Part shown: positions 20,425 through 30,959 of the stretch, one piece after another
How positions within the stretch are numbered: position 1 is the stretch's first letter
Layout of the letters: each line of letters begins with the position of its first letter
Source of the DNA: Amylostereum areolatum
Taxonomy: Eukaryota; Basidiomycota; Agaricomycetes; Russulales; Stereaceae
Reading direction: 5' to 3'
Assembly (NCBI GenBank): GCA_012932865.1
Contig: SAXG01000006.1
Span: 248,001-312,000 of the forward strand
DNA: 64,000 nt
The notes under the pieces: generated by a model
Told to the model about the DNA's origin: nothing
Seen by the model: the letters and a program-made list of their open reading frames with translations, nothing else
Databases searched by the model: none
Translations under genes and position numbers: made by a program

Positions 20425-23400
20425 TTACCCCCCCTTTAAGACGCACTTTCGCCTGGAGCGCGATGTCATCTGCAAGGGTAGATGCGAGAAAATCGTCAAA
20501 GGAGATGCCGAGGGAACGCACAGGGCAGGGCGCATTTGGATGGCGTTTGTGGAAGGCGTCGATCATGTCGGTGACCTTTGAGAGCGAGGAGCGAGGGAGC
20601 CAGGTATTCTCGGAGTCAGGATAGCCTGCCCACTTGACGAGGTATTGTATGCCTTTCTTGTTGCGGGTCGGCTTCGAGTCGATGATGTCTTCAACGTCAT
20701 ATTCTTCTTCGTCGTCAACGAGGTCAGGTGGTGGTTGTTCATAGTTTGGACCATGTGCGGTTGTCTCCTTGTACGTGGTGAGCAGCAAAGCATGGAAGAC
20801 TGGGTGAATTCTCCACGTCTTCGGCAGCTTCAGGCGGTAGTTCACTGGGCTAATGACGTCAACGATCTCGAAGGGTCCAAATCGTTTGGCAGCAAGCTTA
20901 GCTTTCGGCCTCGTCGTCTTCAGGTTTTTGCCTTCGAGCCAGACCTTGTCTCCAATGGCGAACAGTGTCGATTTGCTGATCGTGTCACCATTGTAGTGCT
21001 TCATTAAGTCCGATGCGAGGGCAAGGCTGGCTTTGATCTCTTGTCGGACTTCTTCAAGTTGACGGAGGCGTTCTTCAACTGCAGGGACCTTTGAGGATGG
21101 GTTTACGGATGGGTACATTTTCGGGAGGAAGCCGTAGAGGACTTCAAAGGGAGCCTTTCCAGTAGCTGCATGGGTGCGAGAGTTGTGAGAAAACTCGAAG
21201 AAGGGCAACCACTTCACCCAGTCGTCTTGACGGTAGTTGCAGAATACTCGCAGAAACTGCTCGAGGTTCTGGTTCTCGCGTTCGGTTTGGCCGTCTGTCT
21301 GTGGGTGATACGCTGTGCTGAGGGCGGACTTGATCCCGAGCTTCTCGTTGAGTGTACGCATCACCTGTCCAGCAAATTGGGGTCCACGATCCGAGATGAT
21401 CTTGTCTGCTAAGCCGTAGTGTCGGTATACCTTGTCGAAGAGAATGTCGGCCGTGCCATCACTGGTGATCTTCGTTGTACATGGGGTGGTAACCACCATC
21501 TTGGTGAGGCGATCGACCACAACATTGACGGCGTTATAGCCTTCGCAGTCAGGGAGTTCGACGATGAAGTCGGTGGAGATGACGCCAAATGGTCGATCGG
21601 GTACTTCGTTTGGGATCATGTCGACGTGGGGTCGGCTGCTCTGTGTCTTCGTCGACTGGCAGGTTGCGCATCCTGCTACAAAGTCGCGGACAAAGACAGA
21701 CATGCCAGGCCACCAATATTCACGACTCACAAGCTCGTAAGTCTTGAAGCGACCGGGGTGTCCAGCCAGGGGCAATTCATGGTACATTTTGACAATGTCG
21801 TGTCGCAACTCGTCATCTGCAGGGACATATACCTTTCCTCTGAACAGGACCAGGCCTTCTTCGTAGTTCCACTCTTGAAGGTTCTTGACGAGTGTACGTG
21901 GTCCGTTTCGTAAGATGGCGTCCAGGGCTTGAACGACCTCGATGTCCTTGGTTTTGCAGTCGCGGATACGTCGTCGGAGTTTGACATCACCAAGGGAGGT
22001 TACTGCTCCTGGCCTTGTTGCACGTACTTGGAAGTACTTGGGGTCAAGCAAGACGTGCTCCTTGTTGTCGTTTTCAACACCATCCTTGTGATCGGGTCGT
22101 CGAGACATTGGATCCGGGCGGTGGGAAATTCCTGGTTTATGAACGAGCGAGAAGTCAAATCGAGTGAGGAATAGAGCCCAACGTGCCTGTCGGCGGCTCA
22201 GCTTCTGTGCCGTCTTGAAGTGCTCCAGGTTCTTGTGATCTGTCCAGATTTCGACGGTGTCGGGGGTGCCTTCAAGGTAGTGGCGCCAGGCTTCAAGCGC
22301 ACGGATGATCGCAAGCAGCTCCTTGTTGTAGATGTCGTAGTTCCGTTCCGGTTCCGATAGGGCCTTAGACAGATACGCCACTGGATGCCAGTGACCGTCG
22401 TCGCCTTTCTGCGAGAGTATACCTCCAGTAGCAAAGTCCGAGGCATCGACTTCAACGAGGTAAGGTTTCTTTGGGTCAGGCATGACCAAGACGGGGGAGG
22501 AAGTAAACGCAGCTTTCAGTGTGTCAAACGCAGTTTGGCAGTCTGTTGACCAGTCCCATGTGCAGTCCTTCTTTGTCAGGTCAAATAGGGGTCGTGCAAC
22601 CTTGGAGAAGTCCTTGATGAAATGTCGGTAGAAGTTGCCAAAGCCGAGGAAGGATTGCACATCTTTGACCGTTCGTGGTGTCGGCCAGTCCTGAATACCT
22701 GCTACCTTGACGGGGTCCATAGCGATCTTGTCGTGCGAGATGATGAGTCCAAGGTATTCGACAGAGTCTTGCTCAAAGACGCATTTCTCCGGTTTGAGGA
22801 AGAGGTCGTTGTCTTGCAAACACTGCAGAACCTGCCGCACTATGGCACGGTGTTCGTCCATGGTGCGAGTGAACACCAAGATGTCGTCCATGTAGATGAT
22901 GACCTTGCCCGAGTCGATGAGATCCTTGAACAGTTCATTCATCATTGCCTGAAACGTCGCAGGGGAGTTCATAAGCCCGAAAAACATCACCGTAGGTTCG
23001 AAGAGACCGCGATTCGTCTTGAACGCAGCCTTCCACTCGTCGCCTTCCTTGATGCGGACATTGTTGTAGCCCCAGCGGACATCCATCTTGGAGAAGATCT
23101 TTGCACCTTTGAGATGGTCGACAATTTCAGAGATCAGTGGCAAGGGGTATTCGTTCTTGACAGTGCCCTTGTTTAGTTCTCGATAGTCCTGTACGGGACG
23201 CAACTTTCCATCCTTTTTCTTCACAAAGAAGAACGGACTCGCCTGAGGTGACTTCGATGGGCGGATATAGCCCTTCTTCAGGTGGTCGTCGAGGAAGGTG
23301 TCGAGTTCGATCTGCTCGGAAGGTGAGAGGGGGTAGATTTTGCACGGTTTGGGTTCAAAGCCGTCTTTCATGTCGATAGCATGGTCCCATGGTCGTCGGT

Positions 23401-24448
23401 CAGGAAGTCGCTCGGAGGTTTTTTTGTACAATACAGGCGCGAAGTCGCGGTACGGCGGGGGGACTAAGTCTTCAAAGGTTTGCGGGCGTGCGTTCTCTTT
23501 TGAATGCTCTGCAAGCTCCTGCGCTTTTGTAAAGCCCGCGTGGATAGGTACTGCATCTGGATTAGGACCGTCGGTTTCAGGGAGGATTCCGGCGTGGCGT
23601 AGTCCATTGATCTCCCAGTCTCGGAATACCATGGGCCGCTCGTCGTCGTCTTCAGTGAAGAGTCGTGCGGGTAGAGGGGAGCGATGGACCGTGCGGACGC
23701 GAACACCTTTGACTTTTCGTGCAGGAATAACATAAGTGGGGACTGGGGTCCAGGACACATATGTCGGCTCTGGGAAGGGATCGTCCACGACGAGAGGTGT
23801 CCTCGGGGTTTTACCTGCTTCAACCTTACGCTGTGATTGGACCGATGATGGTTTCCGTGGCTTGGTTGCGAGGTTCATCACAGGAGGTTTGGACAGAGTG
23901 CACGAGGGAGGGCAGCGGAGCATGTCAACATGGTCTCGTTGCCAGTCTATGGTGGGATTGTGCTCGTCGAGCCAGTCTGTTCCAAGGATCATGTCATGAT
24001 CGCCGATGTCGGTGATGAAGAACTCAGCTTCTTCCTCATGGTACGCCTTTGAATCTTGCGAGTATATCCGGATCCGCTGGGTCGTTGTGTCGCGTACCCA
24101 GCCCATGACGTTCTCGGTGCCATCCACATTACGCACGGGGAACGGGTTTTCTAGTTTTCTTGTGGTAAGCTTCTTGCGTTCAACGAAGCTTCGGTTCAGG
24201 ATAATTCCTTCTGCGCCGCTATCAAGCAGCGCGTCTGCGTCGATTTCTCTTTTGGTAACTCGTCCGATCAGCTTGACTTTGAGCGTGATCGATGGTGTTT
24301 GCCTGTTCTTGGTGACAGTAGACAGATACAAACACGGGGGATACGATTGCTCACAGGTATGCATGGATGATAATACAGCGAAATGATTCGACGATGATAC
24401 CAAAAGTCCTTTGCCTCCACCAGACGACGCGACTGGGGGGTGTTTCAA
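20357..24448 (-). CDS. pol: C2 Pol polyprotein (PR-RT-RH-IN-chromodomain)
   Basis: Pol in the -1 frame after the gag stop, 1,363 codons from the slip point (TTG AAA CAC). Order: aspartic protease (DADALLDSGAEG), RT ([31 protein letters not shown]), RNase H (YLVEVDASDFATGGILSQ), integrase with HHCC finger and DDE core (STDFIVELPD; SDRGPQFAGQV; QTDGQTERE), GPF module (KLAAKRFGPFEIVDV) and chromodomain (DVEDIIDSKPTRNKKGIQYL). No stop occurs before the LTR; the frame ends 68 bp inside it. The same frame also stays open upstream over gag, but that part is gag read out of frame. Appears functional. Confidence 0.9.
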   Translation of the reverse strand: MKHPPVASSGGGKGLLVSSSNHFAVLSSMHTCEQSYPPCLYLSTVTKNRQTPSITLKVKLIGRVTKREIDADALLDSGAEGIILNRSFVERKKLTTRKLENPFPVRNVDGTENVMGWVRDTTTQRIRIYSQDSKAYHEEEAEFFITDIGDHDMILGTDWLDEHNPTIDWQRDHVDMLRCPPSCTLSKPPVMNLATKPRKPSSVQSQRKVEAGKTPRTPLVVDDPFPEPTYVSWTPVPTYVIPARKVKGVRVRTVHRSPLPARLFTEDDDERPMVFRDWEINGLRHAGILPETDGPNPDAVPIHAGFTKAQELAEHSKENARPQTFEDLVPPPYRDFAPVLYKKTSERLPDRRPWDHAIDMKDGFEPKPCKIYPLSPSEQIELDTFLDDHLKKGYIRPSKSPQASPFFFVKKKDGKLRPVQDYRELNKGTVKNEYPLPLISEIVDHLKGAKIFSKMDVRWGYNNVRIKEGDEWKAAFKTNRGLFEPTVMFFGLMNSPATFQAMMNELFKDLIDSGKVIIYMDDILVFTRTMDEHRAIVRQVLQCLQDNDLFLKPEKCVFEQDSVEYLGLIISHDKIAMDPVKVAGIQDWPTPRTVKDVQSFLGFGNFYRHFIKDFSKVARPLFDLTKKDCTWDWSTDCQTAFDTLKAAFTSSPVLVMPDPKKPYLVEVDASDFATGGILSQKGDDGHWHPVAYLSKALSEPERNYDIYNKELLAIIRALEAWRHYLEGTPDTVEIWTDHKNLEHFKTAQKLSRRQARWALFLTRFDFSLVHKPGISHRPDPMSRRPDHKDGVENDNKEHVLLDPKYFQVRATRPGAVTSLGDVKLRRRIRDCKTKDIEVVQALDAILRNGPRTLVKNLQEWNYEEGLVLFRGKVYVPADDELRHDIVKMYHELPLAGHPGRFKTYELVSREYWWPGMSVFVRDFVAGCATCQSTKTQSSRPHVDMIPNEVPDRPFGVISTDFIVELPDCEGYNAVNVVVDRLTKMVVTTPCTTKITSDGTADILFDKVYRHYGLADKIISDRGPQFAGQVMRTLNEKLGIKSALSTAYHPQTDGQTERENQNLEQFLRVFCNYRQDDWVKWLPFFEFSHNSRTHAATGKAPFEVLYGFLPKMYPSVNPSSKVPAVEERLRQLEEVRQEIKASLALASDLMKHYNGDTISKSTLFAIGDKVWLEGKNLKTTRPKAKLAAKRFGPFEIVDVISPVNYRLKLPKTWRIHPVFHALLLTTYKETTAHGPNYEQPPPDLVDDEEEYDVEDIIDSKPTRNKKGIQYLVKWAGYPDSENTWLPRSSLSKVTDMIDAFHKRHPNAPCPVRSLGISFDDFLASTLADDIALQAKVRLKGGVMSRIAPFLSSFADLVHATCHGT

Positions 24449-25470
24449 AAATCCTGCGATTCCAGGATGTCCTTCAACAGCGCTACTGCCTGCTCCTTGC
24501 CTTCCGCGTCCAGATCCTTCAGCTGGCGAGTGATCGCCGCGATGGTTTTGGATGGGTCGGGAGCTGCTTTCGCAGTGGACGGAGCCGTGTTCGTCGGCAG
24601 GGGAGGGGCCTTGGACCCAGTCTCTACTGCGCCCACCCGTCGCGTGCTCGAGTCGCGGTTGGGGCAGTCGCGAGAGACGTGACCGGCTTGTCGACACATG
24701 AAGCACTTGCCTTTGCGCATCATCTTTGCGCGCTCGTCGTCCGTCAGTTTTGCAGGGCGGGTCGAGGTGTTGGTGAAGGCGCCGACTCGGCGCGACGAGG
24801 AGTCGTTGGTCGAACCGTTCGAGGTGAGCGCGACAGCCCCCTTGGACTGACTGCTCTTCCTCTCCGGGTTCTCTTCGAGCCACTGGTGGTTGATGCGGCG
24901 GGCGCGCTCCTTCCACTCCGCGAGCTTGGTGGGGAATGGGTACGACCGGGCCACCTGCTTGCCGAGGTCACACTGAAGTCCCTTCTTGAAAAAGTGGATT
25001 AGCGCCTCGTCGTCGTACGCAGACATGGTTGCCAGCATCTCAAACTCGGTGATAAAGTTAGTGACGTCCCGGGTGGTCATTGCGAGCTCGTTGATCTTAC
25101 ACTGAGCCTCTATCTTCGGATCAACGGGCACGAAGTCTTTGCCAAACCTCTCGAAGAGCTCTTTGTAGGAGCTATAGTGGAGTGTTGGGGGCGTGGGGTC
25201 GAGGGTTTCGGTGTTTTCCTTCTCGTCTTCGTCGGCGAAGAGTTCCATGCGGCGATGCGTGGCCCAGGCTTTCGCCGTGTCGTCCTCCATCAGGCTGAGG
25301 AGGAGCATCATCTTGGCGTCATCTGTGGCATAAACATCCTTGTTAACGCGCAGGAACATGTGGAGCTCGAGGGAGAACCGGAGGGTGTCGCGTCTATCGC
25401 CTTTGAATGGCTTTGGCTTGGGGCCGATCTCCCGCTTCGAGACGGCAGGTTTGGATTCGGCGTCGGGCAT
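24445..25470 (-). CDS. gag: C2 Gag (capsid and CCHC knuckle), 341 aa
   Basis: Starts at ATGCCCGACGCCGAATCC, the first well-placed ATG of the transcript. Residues ~20-190 form a Ty3/Gypsy capsid-like region (FKGDRRDTLRFSLELHMFL; AWATHRRMELFADE; WKERARRINHQW). A basic linker leads to the knuckle CFMCRQAGHVSRDC (256-269), which packages RNA. The C-terminus is LKDILESQDF-stop on the slippery site. In-frame upstream sequence is ATG-poor and mostly open. Intact. Confidence 0.9.
   Translation of the reverse strand: MPDAESKPAVSKREIGPKPKPFKGDRRDTLRFSLELHMFLRVNKDVYATDDAKMMLLLSLMEDDTAKAWATHRRMELFADEDEKENTETLDPTPPTLHYSSYKELFERFGKDFVPVDPKIEAQCKINELAMTTRDVTNFITEFEMLATMSAYDDEALIHFFKKGLQCDLGKQVARSYPFPTKLAEWKERARRINHQWLEENPERKSSQSKGAVALTSNGSTNDSSSRRVGAFTNTSTRPAKLTDDERAKMMRKGKCFMCRQAGHVSRDCPNRDSSTRRVGAVETGSKAPPLPTNTAPSTAKAAPDPSKTIAAITRQLKDLDAEGKEQAVALLKDILESQDF
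24448..24454 (-). promoter_or_regulatory. -1 frameshift site at the family C gag stop
   Basis: The minus strand reads CAG GAT TTT TGA. The heptamer G GAT TTT fits the simultaneous-slippage pattern, and the stop codon follows at once. Pol is open in the -1 frame from exactly this point. Families A and B have G GGT TTT TGA at the same place. Confidence 0.7.
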
Positions 25471-26680
25471 CTTGTCGAAGGGGAGGGGGACGGTGAGGGA
25501 TTGGGCGAGTTCTTGATCAAGGCGGCGTAGGGTTTCTCGTCGGTGTTCTTCTGCTTCTTCAACTTCGTCCTCAACTTGTTTTGCGACAAGGAAGTCGGCG
25601 GGGGTGAGGAATTGCTGGTTATGATGCCACGACCAGTGATCTTGGACGGGACTGAACGAAGTGGGCTGCCACTCAACTACTGATCGTCCTGGGGTTCCGT
25701 TCTTGTTCCGTCTATAGGCGTACCACTTCCCAGTTGTGTCGTTGTAGTTGATCCCTTCTGGGACTTCAATTACAGTACATCGACGGGGTGGGGGCGAGTT
25801 GGTCGGAGGGGGGTTCAGGAAGCGCTGTAGAACGTCCGCAGCGGTGGCAAAATCCGATTCTTCGACGTAGGGTTGTTCGTCGCGGTCGTCGAAGTACCAG
25901 TCTCGACGTTGCCGGTTTGGTTCGTCGTGCAGCCAACGTACGGATTCCTTAGTCTGCTGCGAGGTGAGGATATAGTACTCTTCAGGACAGTAGTCTCGAA
26001 AGACGCCTGGGGGAAGGTTCGGGGTGGGGGGACGAGGGGCTGTGGAGGACGTGATGATGGTCTAGAAGAAGTCCGCCGCGATGGGGGCGACGGCCGAGGA
26101 GTTTCTGGGTGAGGTAGCCGGCTTTTACTGCCTGGCGGATCTTATGTTCGTGGTGGCGGCGACGAAGGGTCTTACCCTTGATGGTGGGACGGAGGACTGG
26201 TGGCGGGGTGGATTCGGGGGTCCGACGGTTAAACTGGGAGACAGAGGTGAAACTGGTTTGGAGGATCGGGTTGGGGGCGTCTTGGATGAGGTATGTGTGG
26301 TAGGTGGGGGGCGTGGAGGGTGAATTCAAGGCGTTCGAGATCTACGTTGATGCACGTAGTGATCCGGACGTATAGGGCGAGGACGACAGTACCGTGATCC
26401 TTGTGCCACCTCCACTCGAAGATGCGGAAGTTGAGGCCGTGCGCGGTCCAGGGATCTTTCTTGCAGAGGTTCTGTACGGGGACGAGGCAGTTGACGGTGA
26501 CGGCGTCGGACCAAGGGTAGGGGAGTGGTGCGTCGTCGCGGGGGGTGATCGGCTTTCCGTTGAACGGGAGGAAGACCGGTGCGTTCGGGAGGTCCGTGGT
26601 GGGAGTTTTTAACGTCGTAGAGACGGCAGAGGTAGATGGAGAGAGGGGTGCGAGGTAGGCGTAGGGGTAGACTGTCCAGG
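25471..26680 (-). pseudogene. C2 leader: ORF0 and Gag N-extension
   Basis: Counterpart of 62758-63965. Sense strand has a single ATG between the TATA box (~26850) and gag (at 25778-25780, followed shortly by a stop), against 16 ATGs on the antisense strand. ORF0 encodes VNCLVPVQNLCKKDPWTA, FRIFEWRWHKDHGTVVLALY and a basic LRRRHHEHKIRQAVKAGYL. One extra C near 26085 (CGCCCCCATC against CGCCCCATC in C3) shifts its last part. Differences from C3 are mainly at third codon positions in this frame, suggesting the leader is translated. Confidence 0.55.
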
Positions 26681-27100
26681 TGTCAGAAACACAGTTTACG
26701 AGACCGATGAACCGCCTAAGTCGCGACGATGGGAGGAGCGAGAAGAAAATAGATTCGAGAGTGCCGGGGTCTAGGGTAGTGCAACGTGCGCTACAGTACC
26801 GTATGACGAGATGGACAGTCTAGGGAAAAGGGAAGAGAAACACTGTCCTTATATACAAGTGGGAACGATGGTGCGATGTGATGCGATAGTGGTGCGAGCG
26901 GGGGGAACAATAGGAAAGGAGTCATGGGGCGGAGGACGAAGGTCCGGAGCAGTGATGTCATAGATAAGGATGCGGAACCCCGCTCGGAAGTCCGGGCAAT
27001 GACGTCATTGAAGCATGTGATGCGAGGGAAAGTCATGTGCCGTGACACGTCGCGTGTACGAGGTCTGCAAACGAAGAAAGAAATGGAGCAATCCATGACA
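26681..27100 (-). repeat. Family C 5' LTR (C2)
   Basis: 420 bp, nearly identical to 20005-20424, but with at least three changes in its last ~30 bp (GAAGAAAGAAATGGAGCAATCC). Outer flank AGTAG is family A pol and is also the exact outer limit of the palindrome's left arm. Confidence 0.92.
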
Positions 27101-27579
27101 AGTAGCCTCGTCACGGCGTCGGTGGTGTGTCCAGATGCGAAGGATTGCAATCGCCCTTTCAGGTTTGTCTTCCCTTAAGCGACGAAGCGTCCATTGAGCC
27201 GTTCCAGGTGCCATATAACATGATTCGGGTGCCGTGCCCCTTCCATCGCACGGCGTTGTCCCTGACTTCACAGGGTCCATATCCAAAACCGAGTCCGTAT
27301 CCAAAGCCGTATCCAAAACCGAAGCTGAAACCGATGCCGTATCCAGAGCCGAAGGCTCACAAATCGAAGCTTGAGTATCTAAAATAACAATGGGATGTGT
27401 GCCCGTACCGATAGAGTCCGTAAGAGAAGTCATAATGGGGATATCCCCTGTAGTAGTACAGTCCGAATCAACAATGCGCGTATGCAAACGAGAACCAGGC
27501 CACCGAGGCGCAACAAAACCAGACGAGCGAGAAATAGAAACTTGGGCTTCAGATGCCGTGTGCATCGTCAGCCCCCTCA
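27101..27579 (-). pseudogene. A2 pol N-terminus (left arm), truncated by C2
   Basis: Minus-strand start of family A pol (MHTASEAQVSISRSSGFVA...) with the degenerate SVLDTALDTDSVLD repeats, ending at the C2 LTR before the protease. Differs from the right arm at about four positions (27150-27235). Confidence 0.75.
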
Positions 27580-29139
27580 AAAACCCTCCTTCTCCTCCTC
27601 CACCTTCGGCTGAGCTTGAAGCGCGTCCATCACGCTTTTCCGATCTTCGGCTGACAGGCTCCTAGCCCAGGCAGTGGGCGTCTCGAACGTCTGTGCTCGA
27701 GCCTCCCGCTTTGGTGGTTCCGTGTACCGGTCCCTCCCCCACATGTCTCAGATGTTCTTCACATCCACCCTGCAGTCCCGCACCTGGTGGCCATTCTGTC
27801 CACAGCGGAAGCATCAGCCCTTAATGTCGACATGGTTGACGTCCATCGGCTGTCCTTTGCCACTATGTACCGTGCCGGTTCCGTCGCGGCGCCATGGGAC
27901 CTGTCCCCCTTGCTGCCCATTGGACGACCCTTGCCCTTTGGGTTTTTGGTTCTGCGCGGGGCCACTGCGTTGAGTTTTCAGGTCCTCCCGCTCCTGTCGC
28001 AGTCCATCAATCAGAATGATGCCCTCCTTGAGGTCCTCATATTTCTGAGGGACGTGACCGCTGTCATAGATGGAGTCAATGGTCCGGTAGTAGATGTTGT
28101 GCTTAAGCAGCTGCATGAGGTGGATGGGGTCCTGCGCCGTGGAGTACCCAGCCTTCCTTTCCAGTTGTTCAAACCTGGCAAAGTATTCATGGGCGGTGGT
28201 ACCCTTTGTCTGTTTGAACCCGTCCAGTTCGACCGCGGCACGGTGCTGCTCATTGACGTCGGTGAAGGCGCCTTTGAGCGCCTTGTGGAAGTCCACCCAG
28301 GCGACCATGGCTCCATTGGCTAGGTGCGCATCCTCGTACTCGGCCTTCCAGGTGCGTGCTGCTTCCCCCGTCATGTAGGTGAGGATGAAGAGTACTTTGT
28401 CCTTGTCCGTTACGAGGTCATCCTCGGCGGCTCACATGTACTCCTTGCATGACCGCATCCAGTCGTTGAAGTCCTCTCGTTTCCCAGAGAAGCCTTCAGG
28501 AGTTTTCGCGTGGACTTTCTTTCGAGGGGGTCTGGCAGCGGCGGCGGCTGGGGCACTAACAGTGACCGCAGGGGGGTTGACGGTGATGGGGGGGGTAGTG
28601 ACGTTGATGGTGGGGGGTGGCAGGTTGAGGGCGGCAACAAGTACGGCAGGGATGGCGACCCATTGGCCATTTACTTCCATGAGCCATGCATTGTCGGTGC
28701 CATTATTCATGTGTTGGATGGGAGAGCCCGTTTGGCCGATGACGATGTTCCATCTTCCCCCAATTTCGGTGCAGTTGGTAAGTTCGGCAGGGAGAGGGGG
28801 TTGGGGGTCGGTGCGGACCCACTGGGCAGCCATGATTGGTTTGTCGAGGTCGGAGAAGTCTTCGTCGGTGACAGGTGGTAGGGCGGAGGCGGCGATGAGG
28901 TTGAAGTCGGCTTCAGTGAGGTCGTCTTGGCTTTCGTTGGCGAAGTACCAACTGATGCCACTTGTTTGGGTTGCTACAAAGGCGACTTCGACAGTGGTGT
29001 CTCCGAGTTGGACAAAGAAGTCGTTTCCTCATTCAGTGAAGCCTAGAGGGAGGGGATATATGTAGCAGTTTTCGTCCTCGACGTCGGTGTCGGAGTCAGA
29101 ACTGGAGTCGGAGCCGTTGAGTCCGAACGAGGGAATTGT
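27577..29139 (-). pseudogene. A2 Gag with ATG-less N-extension (left arm), TGA-riddled
   Basis: Mirror of 38302-39864. Extension 28834-29139, gag ATG at 28833, frameshift site 27580-27586. It has the same four CGA-to-TGA stops as the right arm (in LGFTE-GNDFF, after KEYM, before CFRCGQ, and in KNI-DMW). Capsid and knuckle are otherwise well preserved. Confidence 0.75.
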
Positions 29140-29517
29140 TTATAAGTGGGTGAGGTCGATGACCTCTGGCTCTGGTGTGGGGCTGGGGGTGTTGCCTGGT
29201 GTAAGGAGGCGGTGGGTGTGTCGAGTGTCCACTGGTATTTTCTCGTTGGGCGCGTAGAAGGACTTTGGGGGTTGCTCGAGTTTGTAGCGGTAGGTGACGT
29301 ATGGGCAGAAGTAGACGTAGAGGTTTCCGTTTCCTTGTTCGCTTATTTTGAGGCGATAGAAGTGGACGTCTACGACGGAGTCTTCAAGTTCTTCTACGCC
29401 GAGGGCGACCTTCCAATTGTGCCAGGCCCAAGGGTCTTTAGATTCGTTGATGAGGGAGATGATAGCGTCGTGGCTGATGGGGATGAATTCTTGTACTTGC
29501 GAGCGCCAATCTTCCAT
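29140..29517 (-). CDS. A2 ORF0 (left arm), 125 aa with VIDLT C-terminus
   Basis: Identical to 37924-38301 in the right arm. Starts at MEDWRSQVQEF, ends EPEVIDLTHL-TAA. See that entry for content. Confidence 0.55.
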   Translation of the reverse strand: MEDWRSQVQEFIPISHDAIISLINESKDPWAWHNWKVALGVEELEDSVVDVHFYRLKISEQGNGNLYVYFCPYVTYRYKLEQPPKSFYAPNEKIPVDTRHTHRLLTPGNTPSPTPEPEVIDLTHL

Positions 29518-29835
29518 GCACGAGCCCCCAGTCGAAATGGTTACTCTGTGCGGCAAGGGAAGATTTTGTCGAGGGAAGGTGGTTCTGTTACGAGATCGCA
29601 AGACGGTCTGCCTCAGTCTTCTCGGCATGTTGGCTGTCTCTTCGTCTAGGGGACACGAGCCCAAAGACTTCCTAAACCGCTTTCCTTTCGCCGCTTTTAC
29701 TCGTTTCCTACACCAAAGGTGCACCTTCTACTGTCACCTCTGAGCTTTCAACTCCTGGTATTGGAGAGTCTCGAGTAGGTGTAACGTTTCGAGGAAACGT
29801 CAAGCCGGCACCGGTATACGTGCGCATGACCACAA

Positions 29836-30446
29836 TGTCAGGGTAACGAGTCGCATACTCTGGGGGCAACGGTCTAGGGCGGCACGGGGGAAGAACAAGG
29901 TCAGTACCAGACGGGTACTACTACTACTACGCTACAGTACGTAGGGACGGTCGTAGGGTGGTGCAAGAGTAAACAGATCTCGAGCTTATTTCAGCAACGA
30001 CTAGTGCGACAGCACCAAGTTACGACACAGCTGACTAGAAGATGAGGACGACAGAGGGGAGCCGATCAGACACGGCGACAGACGAGGGAAAGCAAGCAAA
30101 GTCGGTAGAATTGACTAGCTCGAGATAAGGAATATGTACAGCGAGAGCGAGCCTTATATACACAAGAGGAGAGAGACTTAGGTAAGCAACCAATACACGG
30201 CGATCAGTAAGCAGACCAAGTATAAGTAAGCAGTCGTATGTAAAAGAGCACAGCATGAGTCAGTATCGTACAGCATGAGTCAAGAGGAAGGAGTCAGACC
30301 CGGACCGAGATGAGTCACGTGGGCCCGGGTGGGATATAGATGAACCGGGTCCGGGCCGAAGTGGAGCCGGGCCAGTGATAAGCCAATAAGTCCTAAAGCA
30401 TGTAACCGATGTAAAGTAAAAAGAAAATTATAGACCGTTCATGACA
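29836..30446 (-). repeat. Family A 5' LTR, left arm
   Basis: Long-form 611-bp LTR, mirror of 36995-37605. Its outer end joins B pol at CTATC/GATAG (QGLS), the same junction as in the right arm. Confidence 0.88.
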
Positions 30447-30959
30447 GATAGTCCTTGAACTTTGATCGGGTCCATCTGTACCTTGTTATGCGTCATTATC
30501 ACGCCAAGGTATTCGATTGATGATTGTTCAAAGAAGCACTTTTCTGGTTTTAGGAACAGATCGTTCCGTTCCAGAATTTGAAGAGCTTCTCTCATCAGTC
30601 TTCTATGTTCGTCGAGTGTTTCTGTGAATATCAATATGTCGTCCATGTATACCACTACTTTTCCTGTGTCTATTAATCCTTTGAATAGTGCGTTCATCAT
30701 TGCTTGGAATGTTGCGGGCGAGTTGGTTAGCCCGAAGAACATTGCCATTGGTTCGAACAGGCCTCTGTTTGTTTTGAACGCAGCTTTCCATTGATCTCCT
30801 TCTTTGATTCGAACATTGTTGTATTCCCATCGGAGATCGAGCTTTGAGAAGATCTTAGCGCCTTTTAATTTGTCGATGAGATCTGAGATGAGCGGGATCG
30901 GGTATTAATTTTTTACTGTGATGGAGTTGAGATAGCGATAGTCCTGTACTGGTCGAAGA

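Larger units (their letters stand above)
20005..27100 (-). mobile_element. C2: nearly intact family C Ty3/Gypsy chromovirus
   Basis: 7,096 bp with two 420-bp LTRs, long leader, gag and pol on the minus strand. Left flank is B1-head (CAACG), right flank family A pol (AGTAG), so its two ends do not share a TSD. Each end instead pairs better with an end of C1, suggesting recombination between inverted C copies. Gag and pol are uninterrupted, making this the best candidate for an active family C gene set, though ORF0 has one extra C. Confidence 0.9.

Noticed and set aside
24449..24916. The pol frame of C2 stays open upstream over the gag 3' end, suggesting a longer 1,519-codon Pol.
   Set aside because: This part is gag (knuckle and linker) read in another frame; homology to Pol begins only after the slip site.
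28379..29065. A 228-codon open frame antisense to family A gag, also at 38376-39062 and 16931-17617.
   Set aside because: It is the complement of the gag and N-extension frame and follows its composition; no ATG context, motif or independent conservation.
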